A DNA stretch of 64,000 nucleotides from Methylophaga thalassica MP (GTDB lineage: Bacteria > Pseudomonadota > Gammaproteobacteria > Nitrosococcales > Methylophagaceae), in the NCBI RefSeq assembly GCF_000214595.1, contig NZ_AFIG01000001.1:496001-560000 (forward strand), written 5' to 3'. A program made the translations under genes and the position numbers. Below, piece after piece: positions 7,994 through 20,624 of the stretch. The first letter of the stretch is position 1, and every line of letters begins with the position of its first letter. A model generated the notes under the pieces. It saw only the letters and a program-made list of their open reading frames with translations, did no database searches and was not told where the DNA came from.

Positions 7994-9373
7994 CTATATA
8001 ACTTTGGAAAATCGCTGCCTTGCTTGTTGACTGTATTTATCAAACACCATGCAGATATTACGTATTAACAAGCGGCCAGCGGGTAAGACTTCTATAGAGT
8101 CCCATTTATACTGCAACAGGCCGTCTTGGGCAAATTGTTCTAGGTCGGCAATGGCATCTGCAAAATAGTCGTTGAAGTTGATCTGATAGGCTTTTTCAAT
8201 GGCGGGTATGTCCAAGGCAAAATCACAGATAAGATGGGTGATGATATCGCGACGACATTTATCATCCTCATCCAGCTCTACACCACGTAATACCGGCAAT
8301 TTTCCCGCTTTGATCGCTTCATCGTATTCCGGCAGTGTTTTCACATTTTGCACATAGGCATCACCGACTTTGCCGATAGAGGTCACACCCAAACCAATCA
8401 GATCACACTCTGCGCGGGTCGAGTAACCCTGGAAGTTGCGATAGAGCTGTTTGTTTTGTTGGGCCAGTGTGAGTTCATCATCAGGTTTGGCGAAGTGGTC
8501 CATACCTATATATACATAACCGGCGGCGGTCAGTTTATCGATGGTGCGATGCAGAATTTGTAACTTCACTTGTGGTGGCGGGATATCGGCCGTGGCGATT
8601 TGGCGCTGAGTTTTAAACAATTCAGGCATGTGTGCGTAGTTAAACACAGATAAACGATCCGGGCTGGCAGCAATCACTTTGTCTAAGGTTTCGCTAAAAC
8701 TTTCCACGGTCTGATGTGGCAGGCCATAGATCAAATCCAGGCTGATGCTACGAAAACCTTCACGACGGGCGGCATCCAGAATGGAGAATGTTTGTTCTTC
8801 TGTTTGAATCCGATTGACGGCTTTCTGCACTTTAGGATTGAAGTCCTGCAAACCGAGGCTGATGCGGTTAAAACCCAGTTCTCTTAACAGTTTGATGGTG
8901 GCGTCATCCGCTTCGCGGGGATCAATTTCAATTGAAAACTCGCCTTTGTCATCATCCGCCAAGGTGAAATATTTCCGTGTCTGCGCCATCAGTTCACGCA
9001 TTTGTTGATGCGTTAAAAACGTCGGTGTGCCGCCGCCCCAGTGTAATTGTTCTACCACACGGTTTGTGTCAAACAACTCAGCCTGCATGCGAATTTCTTC
9101 ATAGAGATTTTCCAGGTAAGGCTGAGCATGCTGGCGGTTTTTGGTGATGATTTTATTGCAGGCACAATAGAAACAAACTGTATCGCAGAACGGCACATGG
9201 AAATATAAAGAGAGCGGGCCGCCACGCTGATTTGATAAGGCAATATGCTGAGCATAAGTGTCGGCAGTAAAACCATGATGAAATTCGACCGCAGTCGGGT
9301 AAGAGGTATAACGCGGGCCAGCTTTGTCGTAACGGCGGATTAATTCGGCATTAAATTCAATCGCATCAGTCAT
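7994..9373 (-). CDS. hemN: Oxygen-independent coproporphyrinogen III oxidase (radical SAM)
   Basis: Converts coproporphyrinogen III to protoporphyrinogen IX without oxygen in haem synthesis. The 459-residue length matches E. coli HemN. The radical SAM cluster motif is CDTVCFYCAC (CxxxCxxC), preceded by YFHVPF, and HWGGGTPTFL follows. I chose the ATG at 9373 because AGGAAC precedes it and MTDAIEFNAELIRRYD aligns with known HemN starts; an upstream in-frame start at 9460 would add 29 unlikely residues. An FNR-like site at 9447-9460 suggests induction at low oxygen. The oxygen-requiring counterpart hemF lies 2 kb away. Confidence 0.96.
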   Translation of the reverse strand: MTDAIEFNAELIRRYDKAGPRYTSYPTAVEFHHGFTADTYAQHIALSNQRGGPLSLYFHVPFCDTVCFYCACNKIITKNRQHAQPYLENLYEEIRMQAELFDTNRVVEQLHWGGGTPTFLTHQQMRELMAQTRKYFTLADDDKGEFSIEIDPREADDATIKLLRELGFNRISLGLQDFNPKVQKAVNRIQTEEQTFSILDAARREGFRSISLDLIYGLPHQTVESFSETLDKVIAASPDRLSVFNYAHMPELFKTQRQIATADIPPPQVKLQILHRTIDKLTAAGYVYIGMDHFAKPDDELTLAQQNKQLYRNFQGYSTRAECDLIGLGVTSIGKVGDAYVQNVKTLPEYDEAIKAGKLPVLRGVELDEDDKCRRDIITHLICDFALDIPAIEKAYQINFNDYFADAIADLEQFAQDGLLQYKWDSIEVLPAGRLLIRNICMVFDKYSQQARQRFSKVI

Positions 9374-9400
9374 GGTTTTGTTCCTAAATAATGTGCGCAA

Positions 9401-9406
9401 AGTATA
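9401..9406 (-). promoter_or_regulatory. Candidate -10 element for hemN
   Basis: Read on the minus strand this is TATACT, 28 bases before the hemN ATG. The centre of the FNR-like site at 9447-9460 lies about 60 bases upstream of the start point this would give, a spacing used by class I FNR promoters. There is no convincing -35, which is normal for activator-dependent promoters. Confidence 0.4.
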
Positions 9407-9446
9407 ACCAGCGAGGATTTGTGTTGTTTTAATATCCGAACAGATC

Positions 9447-9460
9447 TTGACCTGGATCAA
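9447..9460. promoter_or_regulatory. FNR-like binding site
   Basis: TTGACCTGGATCAA matches the FNR/ANR consensus TTGAT-N4-ATCAA at nine of ten positions. It sits 74 bases upstream of hemN in the divergent hemN/purD region. FNR-family control of hemN is well known in Gammaproteobacteria, so the site most likely serves hemN. No FNR gene is in the window. Confidence 0.75.
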
Positions 9461-9535
9461 AGCTGGCGCTGGCTACGGACTGATGAGTGGAGAAAAAGAA
9501 TCGCTTTGCCTATATAAATCATCGATTTTGGTGGT

Positions 9536-9563
9536 TTGGAAAAGCCGTTATCTACGGTATTAT
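9536..9563 (+). promoter_or_regulatory. Candidate promoter for purD
   Basis: TTGGAA (9536-9541), a 16-base spacer and TATTAT (9558-9563), 34 bases before the purD ATG. Consensus-based prediction. Confidence 0.4.
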
Positions 9564-9597
9564 TAGCCTCTTTTTTAAGCATCTCCGGCAATCATCT

Positions 9598-10884
9598 ATG
9601 AAAGTATTAGTCATCGGTAGCGGTGGGCGCGAACATGCTCTCGCCTGGAAACTGAATCAATCTCCAAAATGTTCTCAAGTCTTTGTCGCACCCGGTAATC
9701 CCGGCACGGCCAGTGAAAGCAATATCAGCAATGTGGATATCAAAGTCGAAGATATCGCCGGGCTGGTGAAATTTGCTCAGGACAATGCGATTGATCTCAC
9801 CGTGGTCGGGCCGGAAGTGCCATTAACCATGGGCGTTGTCGATGCGTTTGAAGCAGCGGGTTTACGTTGTTTTGGTCCATCAAAAGCGGCGGCACAATTA
9901 GAAGCCTCAAAGAGTTTCACCAAAGACTTTTTGGCTCGTCATCAAATTCCAACCGCGGCTTATCAAGTATTTACTCAGGTTGATGAAGCCAAAGCCTACA
10001 TTCAAGAGCAGGGCGCACCCATTGTGGTGAAAGCCGATGGTTTAGCTGCGGGTAAAGGCGTGATTGTGGCGATGACCGAAGCCGAAGCCATTGCTGCGGT
10101 AGAAGATATGCTGTCTGGTAATGCCTTTGGCGACGCCGGTAGCCGCGTGGTCATTGAAGAATTTATGACCGGCGAAGAAGCCAGCTTTATCGTGATGGTC
10201 GATGGCGAACATATTCTGCCACTCGCGACCTCGCAAGATCACAAAGCACGTGATGATGGTGATAAAGGCCCGAACACAGGTGGTATGGGTGCATATTCTC
10301 CAGCTCCGGTGGTGACCGATGAAGTGTTTACACGCATTATGGCCGAAGTGATTGAGCCTACTGTGAAAGGCATGGCGGCTGATGGTCGTCCTTACACCGG
10401 CTTTTTGTATGCCGGTTTGATGATTGATGAAGCCGGTGCGCCGCGTGTGGTTGAATATAACTGCCGTTTTGGTGATCCCGAAACCCAGCCTATTTTGATG
10501 CGTTTGCAATCTGACCTTATCACCTTATGTGAAGCGGCTTTAGATAAACGCTTGAATGAAGTCGAAGCTGAGTGGGACCCTCGTGCAGCTATCGGTGTCG
10601 TGATGGCCGCAGGTGGTTATCCCGATAGTTATCGTAAAGGAGACGTGATTACTGGTATTGCCGACGCTGAGAAAAATGGCAGCAAAGTGTTCCATGCTGG
10701 CACTGCAAGTCAAGGTGATGATGTGGTCACCGCTGGCGGTCGTGTGTTATGTGTCACCGCACTGGGTAATACCGTGGCAGAAGCGCAAAAGTCGGCTTAT
10801 CAGGCATTGGATCACATTAAGTGGAAAGATGCGTATTTCCGTACCGATATAGCCTACCGCGCTGTGGCACGTGAGCAGGGCTAA
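9598..10884 (+). CDS. purD: Phosphoribosylamine-glycine ligase
   Basis: Second step of purine synthesis: ATP-dependent joining of glycine to 5-phosphoribosylamine. The 428-residue protein starts MKVLVIGSGGREHALAW, the hallmark N-terminus of PurD. The ATP-grasp core follows, with IVVKADGLAAGKGV and the PNTGGMGAYSP and EYNCRFGDPE motifs. I chose the ATG at 9598 because of this N-terminus; the frame is open upstream to 9487 but without homologous sequence. The start has only a weak ribosome binding site. It stands alone here, divergent from hemN, and is closed by a strong terminator at 10904-10934. purH, often its neighbour, is not in the window. Confidence 0.97.
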   Translation: MKVLVIGSGGREHALAWKLNQSPKCSQVFVAPGNPGTASESNISNVDIKVEDIAGLVKFAQDNAIDLTVVGPEVPLTMGVVDAFEAAGLRCFGPSKAAAQLEASKSFTKDFLARHQIPTAAYQVFTQVDEAKAYIQEQGAPIVVKADGLAAGKGVIVAMTEAEAIAAVEDMLSGNAFGDAGSRVVIEEFMTGEEASFIVMVDGEHILPLATSQDHKARDDGDKGPNTGGMGAYSPAPVVTDEVFTRIMAEVIEPTVKGMAADGRPYTGFLYAGLMIDEAGAPRVVEYNCRFGDPETQPILMRLQSDLITLCEAALDKRLNEVEAEWDPRAAIGVVMAAGGYPDSYRKGDVITGIADAEKNGSKVFHAGTASQGDDVVTAGGRVLCVTALGNTVAEAQKSAYQALDHIKWKDAYFRTDIAYRAVAREQG

Positions 10885-10903
10885 ATTGACGGCTTAAGAA
10901 GGT

Positions 10904-10934
10904 AAAAAAGGGGTTACTGGTTAACCCCTTTTTA
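10904..10934 (+). terminator. Rho-independent terminator after purD
   Basis: AAAAAGGGGTTA and TAACCCCTTTTT form a 12-bp stem with a 4-5 base loop, the T-run being part of the right arm. It starts 20 bases after the purD stop. Confidence 0.9.
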
Positions 10935-10985
10935 TTGAGTGACATTAGGGTATTCAATCACTGTGGTCTGAATAGAGGCGAGAAC

Positions 10986-13523
<2,538 letters not shown>

Positions 13524-13527
<4 letters not shown>

Positions 13528-14783
13528 TTGGGATCCTTGATATTAAACAGACGCCGTGCTGCGCTGAGTAAATGGCCTTCTTCATCAAATCCGGATTGAC
13601 GGAGCTGGCGACTCGGTTCATGCAGTAAACGGTTGGTCAATGTACGTGCGAGCTCAGTCATGGCCTGTTCGGCAGGCATACCTTGCTCAAGTTGTTTTAT
13701 TGCTCTTTCCAGTGAATGCTTACTTATCTCTTCAGCATTGTCACGTATGGCTCTAATTACAGGAACGGCATCTTGGGTTCGGAGCCAGGCCTGAAAATGA
13801 TCCACTTGTGTATCGATAATTTCTTCAGCCTGTAAGGCGGCATCACGACGAGATTGTAAGTTCTCTTCGATGATTTCTTTCAAATCATCAACACAATAAA
13901 GGTATATATCATCCAATAATCCGACTTCGGCTTCAATATCGCGTGGTACGGCGATATCGACCATGAAAATTGGTTTACGTTTACGGATTTTTAAGGCTCT
14001 TTCAACAGCTCCTTTACCAAGAATTGGCAGTTGGCTGGCGGTTGAGCTGACCACAATATCGGCTTCGGCCAGATGTGCAGGTAGTTCACTGAGACTGATC
14101 GCGTAACCATCTACCTGAGTGGCGAGATTATGTGCCCGTTCAATCGTGCGGTTGGCGATGATGATCCGTTTAATACCATTGTCATAGAGGTGACGTGCAA
14201 CCAGTTCAATGGTTTCGCCTGCACCAATTAATAAAGCGGTAGAGTCAGCCAGATCGCTAAAAATTTGTTTCGCCAGACTGACGGCAGCAAAGGCTACCGA
14301 AACAGGACTGTTTCCGATCGCGGTATCCGTACGGACTTGTTTGGCAACTGCAAAAGCATGTTGAAACAAACGACCTAGAGATTTTCCAAGGGTATTGGCA
14401 TTGAGTGATTGGCTATAAGCATCTTTTAGCTGACCCAGAATCTGGGGTTCGCCCAGCACCATAGAATCCAGACCACAGGCCACGCGCATCAAATGACGAA
14501 TAGCGTCGGCTTGCTGGTAGTGATACAGATAAGGGGTGATAGTGCCATCTTCCTGCTGATGATACTGATGCAACCAAGCGAGGATTTGGTTGTCAGACTC
14601 TGCATCAACACAACAGTAGATTTCAGTACGATTGCACGTCGACAAGATAACGACTTCAAGTATGGAATCATCTTCATGTAAAGTGGATAAAGCTGCTGGA
14701 AGCATGCTCGCATCAAACGCAAATAGCTCACGGATATGAACCGGAGCGGTGTTGTGGTTGATGCCATAGGTGACAAGATGCAT
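13524..14783 (-). CDS. hemA: Glutamyl-tRNA reductase
   Basis: First committed step of the C5 haem pathway: NADPH-dependent reduction of glutamyl-tRNA to glutamate-1-semialdehyde. The 419-residue protein begins [19 protein letters not shown] and has the catalytic cysteine in [26 protein letters not shown], and an NAD(P)-binding [14 protein letters not shown] domain, ending in a helical dimerisation region. First gene of hemA-prfA and divergent from the TPR lipoprotein gene. With hemN and hemF nearby, three haem genes fall within 7 kb. Confidence 0.97.
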
Positions 14784-14900
14784 ATTAAGAAAAAGTCGTT
14801 ATTAAATGCTGTTAAACTTTACAGCCATTATTACAATCGTCTGTTATTAGTGAAAACAATTCGCCATTCTATCAAAATCAAACGTTCAGGTCGTTTTAAT

Positions 14901-16682
14901 ATGGATTCAACGAAATCATTCATGATGAATGTAGGGCAACATACTAAATATTTTGCTCTGATCGGACTTACCTCACTCATTACTGCCTGTGCTGCAACCC
15001 CCGCACAGCAAAGTAAAGCTACAGTTGATGAGGCGCAAAAAGTCGTCAAAGCTGCACCGGAAGTGAAAGAGGAAAAAAAGCCCGAAGTCACTATGCCAAT
15101 GTCACCTGAACTGATGTACTACATCCTTACTGCGGAAGTGGCGGGTCAGCGTGGTGAAGTCGGAGCCGCTGTCGAGCTATACGAGCGTGCTGCGGATATG
15201 GTCAAGTCGCCTAAACTAGCTGGCCGAAGTGCACAGGTGGCGACACTTTCCCGAAACGAAGAAAAAATTAATCACGCTCTGGATCGCTGGTTGGAAGTGG
15301 ATCCTAATAATGCTGATGTCTATATGATGCGCGCGCCATTTTTGATGATGGAGAAAGATTATGACGGTGCGGTTCAAGCTATAAACAAAGCATTATCTTT
15401 AGCGCCAGAGAATCAAAAGATTTATTTAGCCAGAGCGACAGAAAATCTGGCTGAAGTGGCGTCTCCGGAAGAAGCGCTTGCCACATTGAAGAAGCTGGAT
15501 CTGTATAAGCAAGGCCATCCTGATGCACATTATGCCTATGCTCGCTTAGCGTTCTTCTATCAGCAATACCCAGAAACACTGGCTGAAATTGATCCTTTAT
15601 TAAAAGCCGATCCTGAGAATGAAAGCTATCTCGTGTTAAAAGCCGATACCTTACAGCGATTGGGCAAAACCAAAGAAGGTGTGAAACTGCTAGCCAAACC
15701 TGCAGCAAAAGCTGATGCCAGTGATGAACTGCGTTTTACCTATGGCAAATTATTAGGTGATGCCGGCCAACTGGACAAAGCACGCACTATTTTTGAATCC
15801 ATTCAAGCGGATAACCCCGAAAATCGGGATGTGCTTTTTGCGCTTGGCTTGTTAGCGCTGGAAGAAAAAGATGGCGAGAAAGCCAAATCGTATTTCAGTG
15901 ATTTATTAAGACTGGGCGATCCCACCAACCAGGCTGCGTATTTTATGGGGATTGCTGAAGAATTGAATGCCAATGTCGATGCCGCGCTGGTTTGGTTTGC
16001 CTCAGTACCGGTGCAAAGCAGTCGTTTTGATTTGGCGCAGACCCATTACATTAATTTATTGCTGGGTCGCGATGACATCGAAAAAGCCCGTGAACATCTG
16101 GCACAGTTGAGACAGCAATTACCGAATAAAGCCCTGCAGTATTACTTATTCGAAGCCAGTTTGTTACGCGACCACGGCATGAAACAAGAGGCTTTTGACT
16201 TATTAACAAAAGCCATCAAGCATTACCCAAAAAATGAAGACGCGCTCTATAGCAGAGCGATGATTGCTGAGTCGATGGATAAGCTGGATGTGCTGGAAGC
16301 CGATTTAAGACAGATTCTGGCCAATGATCCTAATAATTCTCAGGCATTAAATGCACTGGGTTATACATTGACGGACCGTACTGATCGTCATCAGGAAGCA
16401 TTAAAGCTGATTCAACGTGCCTTAGAACTTAAGCCAGGTGACCCTTTCTACCTCGACAGTCTGGGTTGGGTTTATTATCGCCTGGGTGACTTAGAAAAAG
16501 CGGAAAAATACCTGCGGGAAGCGACGGAAGCCAATCCTGATCCGGAGTTCATTGCCCATTTAGGTGAAGTACTGTGGCAGCGCGGCAAAAAACAAGAAGC
16601 GAAAAAAATCTGGGATAAGGGTCTGTTGCAAGATCCTGACAATACCTTGTTAATTGAAACCATGCGCAGGTTTGGCCTATGA
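14901..16682 (+). CDS. TPR-repeat outer-membrane lipoprotein, LbcA-like
   Basis: A 593-residue protein. From the ATG at 14901 it has a lipoprotein signal ending LTSLITAC (Cys at about 30); ATGs at 14922 and 14925 are alternatives. The rest is almost entirely tetratricopeptide repeats, for example QKIYLARATENLAEV and PFYLDSLGWVYYRLGD. It sits between hemA and lolB, the position of the Pseudomonas aeruginosa TPR lipoprotein PA4667 (LbcA), which tethers the carboxy-terminal protease CtpA that degrades cell-wall hydrolases. That role is inferred from location and architecture. Its stop overlaps lolB by four bases, so it is co-translated with it. Confidence 0.85.
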   Translation: MDSTKSFMMNVGQHTKYFALIGLTSLITACAATPAQQSKATVDEAQKVVKAAPEVKEEKKPEVTMPMSPELMYYILTAEVAGQRGEVGAAVELYERAADMVKSPKLAGRSAQVATLSRNEEKINHALDRWLEVDPNNADVYMMRAPFLMMEKDYDGAVQAINKALSLAPENQKIYLARATENLAEVASPEEALATLKKLDLYKQGHPDAHYAYARLAFFYQQYPETLAEIDPLLKADPENESYLVLKADTLQRLGKTKEGVKLLAKPAAKADASDELRFTYGKLLGDAGQLDKARTIFESIQADNPENRDVLFALGLLALEEKDGEKAKSYFSDLLRLGDPTNQAAYFMGIAEELNANVDAALVWFASVPVQSSRFDLAQTHYINLLLGRDDIEKAREHLAQLRQQLPNKALQYYLFEASLLRDHGMKQEAFDLLTKAIKHYPKNEDALYSRAMIAESMDKLDVLEADLRQILANDPNNSQALNALGYTLTDRTDRHQEALKLIQRALELKPGDPFYLDSLGWVYYRLGDLEKAEKYLREATEANPDPEFIAHLGEVLWQRGKKQEAKKIWDKGLLQDPDNTLLIETMRRFGL

Positions 16683-17278
16683 GGTTAGTCTGGCTGGCAG
16701 CACTGAGTCTATTGCTGACCGCCTGTGCGCCTTTATGGCAAGCAAAAACGACTGAGTCGCCAGAGCAAAAATGGCAACAGCAACAGCAAGAAATAGCGTC
16801 ACTGAAAGACTGGCGTTTTCGCGGGCGTACGGCGATCACCCAAGGTCGTGAAGGCTGGAACGCGGGAATCACTTGGCAACAACAAGGTGATGGTTTTGAT
16901 ATCAAATTATCAGGCCCTTTTTCCCAAGGTGGGGCTGAGTTAATGGGTGATGCACAACAAGTTACCTTAACGCTGGATAATGGTGAGCAATATTCGGCGC
17001 AGACCCCCGAGCAACTTTTAGCCAAAACCTTGGGCTGGCTTCTGCCGGTGAGTGCATTACGTGATTGGGTGAGAGGCGTGCCTTATAAAGATGCTGCAGT
17101 AGATAAGTATCAACTGGATGAAAATGGGCGTCTGAAAACCTTAGAACAAGCCGGTTGGCAGGTGGAATACCTGCGCTATGTGCCATTTAATGGCTTGGTG
17201 GTACCCGCTAAAATTTTTATCAAACACCCTGATTTGAATATTCGATTAGTGATTGCAGATTGGAGTCGAGCTGAGTGA
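16679..17278 (+). CDS. lolB: Outer-membrane lipoprotein receptor LolB
   Basis: Receives lipoproteins from the periplasmic carrier LolA and inserts them in the outer membrane. The 199-residue protein has a lipoprotein signal ending LLTAC (Cys16), then the LolB-type core with [18 protein letters not shown] and [12 protein letters not shown]. Overlapping starts and stops couple it to the TPR lipoprotein gene upstream and ispE downstream, the conserved gammaproteobacterial hemA-lolB-ispE-prs order. Confidence 0.93.
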   Translation: MRLVWLAALSLLLTACAPLWQAKTTESPEQKWQQQQQEIASLKDWRFRGRTAITQGREGWNAGITWQQQGDGFDIKLSGPFSQGGAELMGDAQQVTLTLDNGEQYSAQTPEQLLAKTLGWLLPVSALRDWVRGVPYKDAAVDKYQLDENGRLKTLEQAGWQVEYLRYVPFNGLVVPAKIFIKHPDLNIRLVIADWSRAE

Positions 17279-18114
17279 AAGCATGGCCAGCGCCGGCAAA
17301 ATTAAATTTATTTTTGCACATCACCGGACGGCGGGAAGATGGGTATCACAACCTTCAGACCGCATTTCAGTTTCTGGATTTTGGCGATAGTCTGTTTTTT
17401 GATACCAATAACTCAGGCAAAATCGATCTACAAACTGAATTTGCAGGTGTGCCCAGCGAAGATAATCTGATTGTTAAAGCGGCAACATTATTAAAACCCT
17501 TCACTGAAACACATCATGGGGTGGATATTTCCGTCACAAAACGCTTACCCATGGGGGGCGGTTTAGGAGGCGGTAGTTCAAATGCCGCTACAACATTAGT
17601 CGCGTTGAATAAGCTATGGCAATGTGGTTTGTCACAGCAAAAATTAGCGCAAATCGGACTCAGTTTGGGGGCAGATGTGCCGATTTTTATCGCTGGTCAC
17701 GCTGCCTGGGCAGAAGGCGTCGGCGAAGACTTAACGCCAATATCCCCGATAGAACCTTGGTTTGCGGTGATTTGTCCTGATTGTCATGTGTCTACTGCAG
17801 AAATATTTTCATCGGTGGAATTGACACGAGACTGCGAACCTATCAAAATACCGCGCTTCCTTTCTGGGGAAGGCAGAAACGTCTGCGAAGCGGTAGTGAT
17901 AAAACACTATCCGGCAGTTGCAAATGCACTGGAATGGTTGGCACAATACGCGCCTCCGAGAATGACTGGTACAGGAGCATGTGTTTTCGCTGATTTTCAA
18001 AGTCAGCAACAAGCACAAGACGTAATAGATAAACTGCCTTCACACTGGCAGGGTTTTGTGGCAAAAGGCTGTAATCAGTCGCCACTCACTGCAAGAGCAC
18101 TGGCAGAAAAATAA
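17275..18114 (+). CDS. ispE: 4-diphosphocytidyl-2-C-methyl-D-erythritol kinase
   Basis: ATP-dependent kinase of the MEP isoprenoid pathway. The 279-residue GHMP kinase begins with [21 protein letters not shown] and has the ATP-binding loop [16 protein letters not shown]. The C-terminal GTGACVF motif matches the family. The start is GTG at 17275, overlapping the lolB stop by four bases. The gene is followed by tRNA-Gln. Confidence 0.96.
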   Translation: MKAWPAPAKLNLFLHITGRREDGYHNLQTAFQFLDFGDSLFFDTNNSGKIDLQTEFAGVPSEDNLIVKAATLLKPFTETHHGVDISVTKRLPMGGGLGGGSSNAATTLVALNKLWQCGLSQQKLAQIGLSLGADVPIFIAGHAAWAEGVGEDLTPISPIEPWFAVICPDCHVSTAEIFSSVELTRDCEPIKIPRFLSGEGRNVCEAVVIKHYPAVANALEWLAQYAPPRMTGTGACVFADFQSQQQAQDVIDKLPSHWQGFVAKGCNQSPLTARALAEK

Positions 18115-18155
18115 GCCAGATGTGACTGCAAGATGATAGAATGAGTTTTGTCAGT

Positions 18156-18230
18156 TGGGGTATCGCCAAGCGGTAAGGCACTGGGTTTTGATCCCAGCAT
18201 TCCCAGGTTCGAATCCTGGTACCCCAGCCA
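18156..18230 (+). tRNA. tRNA-Gln (anticodon UUG)
   Basis: 75 bases. The acceptor TGGGGTA pairs with TACCCCA, the anticodon loop is TTTTGAT giving UUG, and the T-arm has AGGTTCGAATCCT. CCA is encoded. It lies between ispE and prs, as in Pseudomonas and relatives. Confidence 0.96.
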
Positions 18231-18320
18231 CTCTTTTGTTTTTTTGATAGAAAACTCGGCGCCTCTACCGTGACACAAAACCGACTTCTCCAGTTACAAC
18301 AACGAACAGCCGACAGCCGT

Positions 18321-19256
18321 ATGATGGTATTCACTGGTAATGCCAATCGTAAGCTGGCTCAAAGCATCGCCAATTTCCTCAATATTTCCCTTGGCAAAGC
18401 CACGGTGGAAAAATTCAGTGACGGCGAAATCATGGTTGAAATCCTTGATAACGTACGTGGTAAAGACGTCTTTATCGTTCAACCTACCTGCATGCCAACC
18501 AATGATCACCTGATGGAATTGATGGTGATGACCGATGCCATCCGTCGTGCATCAGCAAAGCGTATTACGCTGGTTGTGCCTTATTTTGGTTATTCACGAC
18601 AAGATCGTCGTCCTCGTTCAGCGCGTGTAGCGATTACCGCGAAAGTCGTAGCGAATATGCTGACTGGCGTTGGTGCAGACCGCGTTTTAACCGTCGATTT
18701 ACATGCTGATCAAATTCAGGGCTTTTTTGATTGCCCTGTTGATAATGTTTATGCCTCACCGGTGTTACTGGGTGATATCTGGAAGCATAAATACGAAGAC
18801 CTAGTGGTCGTCTCGCCTGACGTGGGTGGTGTAGTCAGAGCGCGTGCCTTAGCGAAACATCTCGGTGTTGAATTAGCCATTATTGATAAACGTCGTCCCC
18901 GCGCTAATGAAGCCAAAGTGATGAATATCATTGGTGATGTGGATGGTCGCGTGTGTGTGTTGATTGATGACATGGTGGATACTGCCGGTACATTATGTGC
19001 GGCCTCTGCTGCACTAAAAGAACATGGCGCTACCCGTGTGGTCGCCTACACAACACATCCGGTTTTATCGGGCCCAGCTATAAAAAATATCAGCAACTCA
19101 GTACTGGATGAACTAGTGGTAACCGATACCATTCCATTGCAGCCGCATGCGCAGGAATGTGAAAAAATTCGCGTGTTAAGCATTGCAGAAATGCTGGCAG
19201 AAGCGATGTACAGAATTAGCAACGAGGAGTCAGTCAGCTCCTTGTATATGGATTAG
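18321..19256 (+). CDS. prs: Ribose-phosphate pyrophosphokinase
   Basis: Makes phosphoribosyl pyrophosphate from ribose-5-phosphate and ATP for nucleotide, His and Trp synthesis. The protein contains [26 protein letters not shown] and the PRPP-binding [14 protein letters not shown]. From the ATG at 18321 it is 311 residues beginning [14 protein letters not shown], which aligns with known N-termini (about 313-315 aa). A GTG at 18270 would add 17 residues with no homology, and neither start has a strong ribosome binding site. A terminator follows before rplY. Confidence 0.95.
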   Translation: MMVFTGNANRKLAQSIANFLNISLGKATVEKFSDGEIMVEILDNVRGKDVFIVQPTCMPTNDHLMELMVMTDAIRRASAKRITLVVPYFGYSRQDRRPRSARVAITAKVVANMLTGVGADRVLTVDLHADQIQGFFDCPVDNVYASPVLLGDIWKHKYEDLVVVSPDVGGVVRARALAKHLGVELAIIDKRRPRANEAKVMNIIGDVDGRVCVLIDDMVDTAGTLCAASAALKEHGATRVVAYTTHPVLSGPAIKNISNSVLDELVVTDTIPLQPHAQECEKIRVLSIAEMLAEAMYRISNEESVSSLYMD

Positions 19257-19307
19257 TTAGCTACGGCTGACTTTTACGTGCCGAACCTGGTCGCGGGGGA
19301 GGCTTAC

Positions 19308-19330
19308 GCCGCTTAAAAAGCGGCATTTTT
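19308..19330 (+). terminator. Terminator between prs and rplY
   Basis: GCCGCTT, a three-base loop and AAGCGGC followed by ATTTTT. It lies about 50 bases after the prs stop and 35 before the rplY start, so it would separate the two units or act partially. Confidence 0.8.
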
Positions 19331-19364
19331 GATGGGCAAAAGTCCATTGTTTTTGGAGAAAAAA

Positions 19365-20036
19365 ATGGAAAACTTATTTGAAGTACAAGCTGAAGCGCGT
19401 ACTGATGAGGGGAAAGGTGCGAGCCGCCGCCTTCGTCATGCGGGTAAAGTACCAGCTGTTGTTTATGGCGCTGAAAAAGAGCCAGTTTCGATCGCTTTAG
19501 ATCACAACCAATTCATTCGTCATTTAGCTGAAGAAGCATTTTATGCTCACATTCTGACGCTGAACATTGGCAAGAAAAAAGAGCAAGTTGTATTAAAAGA
19601 CCTGCAACGTCATCCTGCCAATGACAACAAAATCATTCACGCTGATTTCCTGCGTGTTGATGCAAAACATGAAATGACAATGACTGTTCCTCTTCATTTC
19701 ATCGGCGAAGAAAAAGCCGTAGGTGTGAAAGCCGGTGGTGTGGTTTCTCACGTGATGACTGAGGTTGAAATTGCTTGTTTACCAGCTGATCTGCCAGAGT
19801 TCATTGAGGTAGATATCAGCAAGCTGGAATTAGATCACGCTATTCACTTATCAGAACTTGTTCTGCCTAAAGGCGTTAGCTTACCTGCGTTGTCACACGG
19901 TCAGGAAGAGCACCTTGAAGAAGGTGAACGTTCTGCTTATGACCAAGCAGTGGTCAATATTCATATGCCTCGCGTACATTCAGTGGATGATGAAGCTGAA
20001 GACGCAGAGGGTGATGAAGAAGCAACTGAAGAGTAA
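19365..20036 (+). CDS. rplY: 50S ribosomal protein L25, CTC form
   Basis: Binds 5S rRNA in the large ribosomal subunit. The 223-residue protein is the long form: an N-terminal L25 domain (ending near residue 95) plus the C-terminal CTC/TL5 beta domain and a very acidic tail (DDEAEDAEGDEEATEE). The chosen ATG at 19365 follows TTGGAG and gives the usual MENLFEVQAEAR start; the frame is open to 19329 but that part overlaps the terminator. It is followed closely by pth, the common prs-rplY-pth-ychF order. Confidence 0.96.
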   Translation: MENLFEVQAEARTDEGKGASRRLRHAGKVPAVVYGAEKEPVSIALDHNQFIRHLAEEAFYAHILTLNIGKKKEQVVLKDLQRHPANDNKIIHADFLRVDAKHEMTMTVPLHFIGEEKAVGVKAGGVVSHVMTEVEIACLPADLPEFIEVDISKLELDHAIHLSELVLPKGVSLPALSHGQEEHLEEGERSAYDQAVVNIHMPRVHSVDDEAEDAEGDEEATEE

Positions 20037-20043
20037 TCTTTAG

Positions 20044-20616
20044 ATGGGGAGCTGGATCATTGCCGGTTTAGGTAATCCCGGCTCCCAGTATGAAGGAACC
20101 CGGCATAACGTCGGGTTCTGGCTTTTGGACCAGCTGGCTCGTGAGCTCGGGGTGAACTTCACTGTTCAAAACCGATATCACGGGGAGCTGGTTCAATGCT
20201 CTCTGGATGGTCATAAAGTTTTTTTGCTCAAACCACTGACTTTTATGAACAGAAGCGGTCAGTCTGTTGCCCCGTTAGCGAATTTCTTCAAAATTCCGTT
20301 AGAGAATATTCTCGTTATTCATGATGAATTAGATTTGTCTCCCGGAACCGTTAAACTGAAACGCGATGGCGGTCATGGCGGGCATAATGGACTGAGGGAT
20401 ATTATTGCTCAGACGGGTGGCAAGCAATTTCTGCGCTGTCGTTTGGGTATCGGTCATCCTGGTCATAGCAAGCTGGTTTCTGATTATGTTCTCAGTAAAC
20501 CGTCACCGACCGATCGCCAACAGATCGAGCAAGCCATCGATAATGTTTTACGTATTTTGCCAGAGGTGTTATCCGGAAATATGGATAAGGCTATGAACTG
20601 GCTACATTCACAATAG
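20044..20616 (+). CDS. pth: Peptidyl-tRNA hydrolase
   Basis: Releases tRNA from peptidyl-tRNAs that drop off ribosomes. The 190-residue protein has [20 protein letters not shown] with the catalytic His, [23 protein letters not shown] and [15 protein letters not shown]. It starts seven bases after the rplY stop and is eight bases ahead of ychF, so these three form an operon. Confidence 0.97.
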   Translation: MGSWIIAGLGNPGSQYEGTRHNVGFWLLDQLARELGVNFTVQNRYHGELVQCSLDGHKVFLLKPLTFMNRSGQSVAPLANFFKIPLENILVIHDELDLSPGTVKLKRDGGHGGHNGLRDIIAQTGGKQFLRCRLGIGHPGHSKLVSDYVLSKPSPTDRQQIEQAIDNVLRILPEVLSGNMDKAMNWLHSQ

Positions 20617-20624
20617 GATTTCTC

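Noticed and set aside
10042-10509. Long His-rich minus-strand ORF of 155 codons
   Set aside because: Antisense to the conserved core of purD. Its composition is an effect of purD codon use.
18075-18346. Minus-strand ORFs over tRNA-Gln
   Set aside because: They are the reverse complement of the tRNA and of the prs start.
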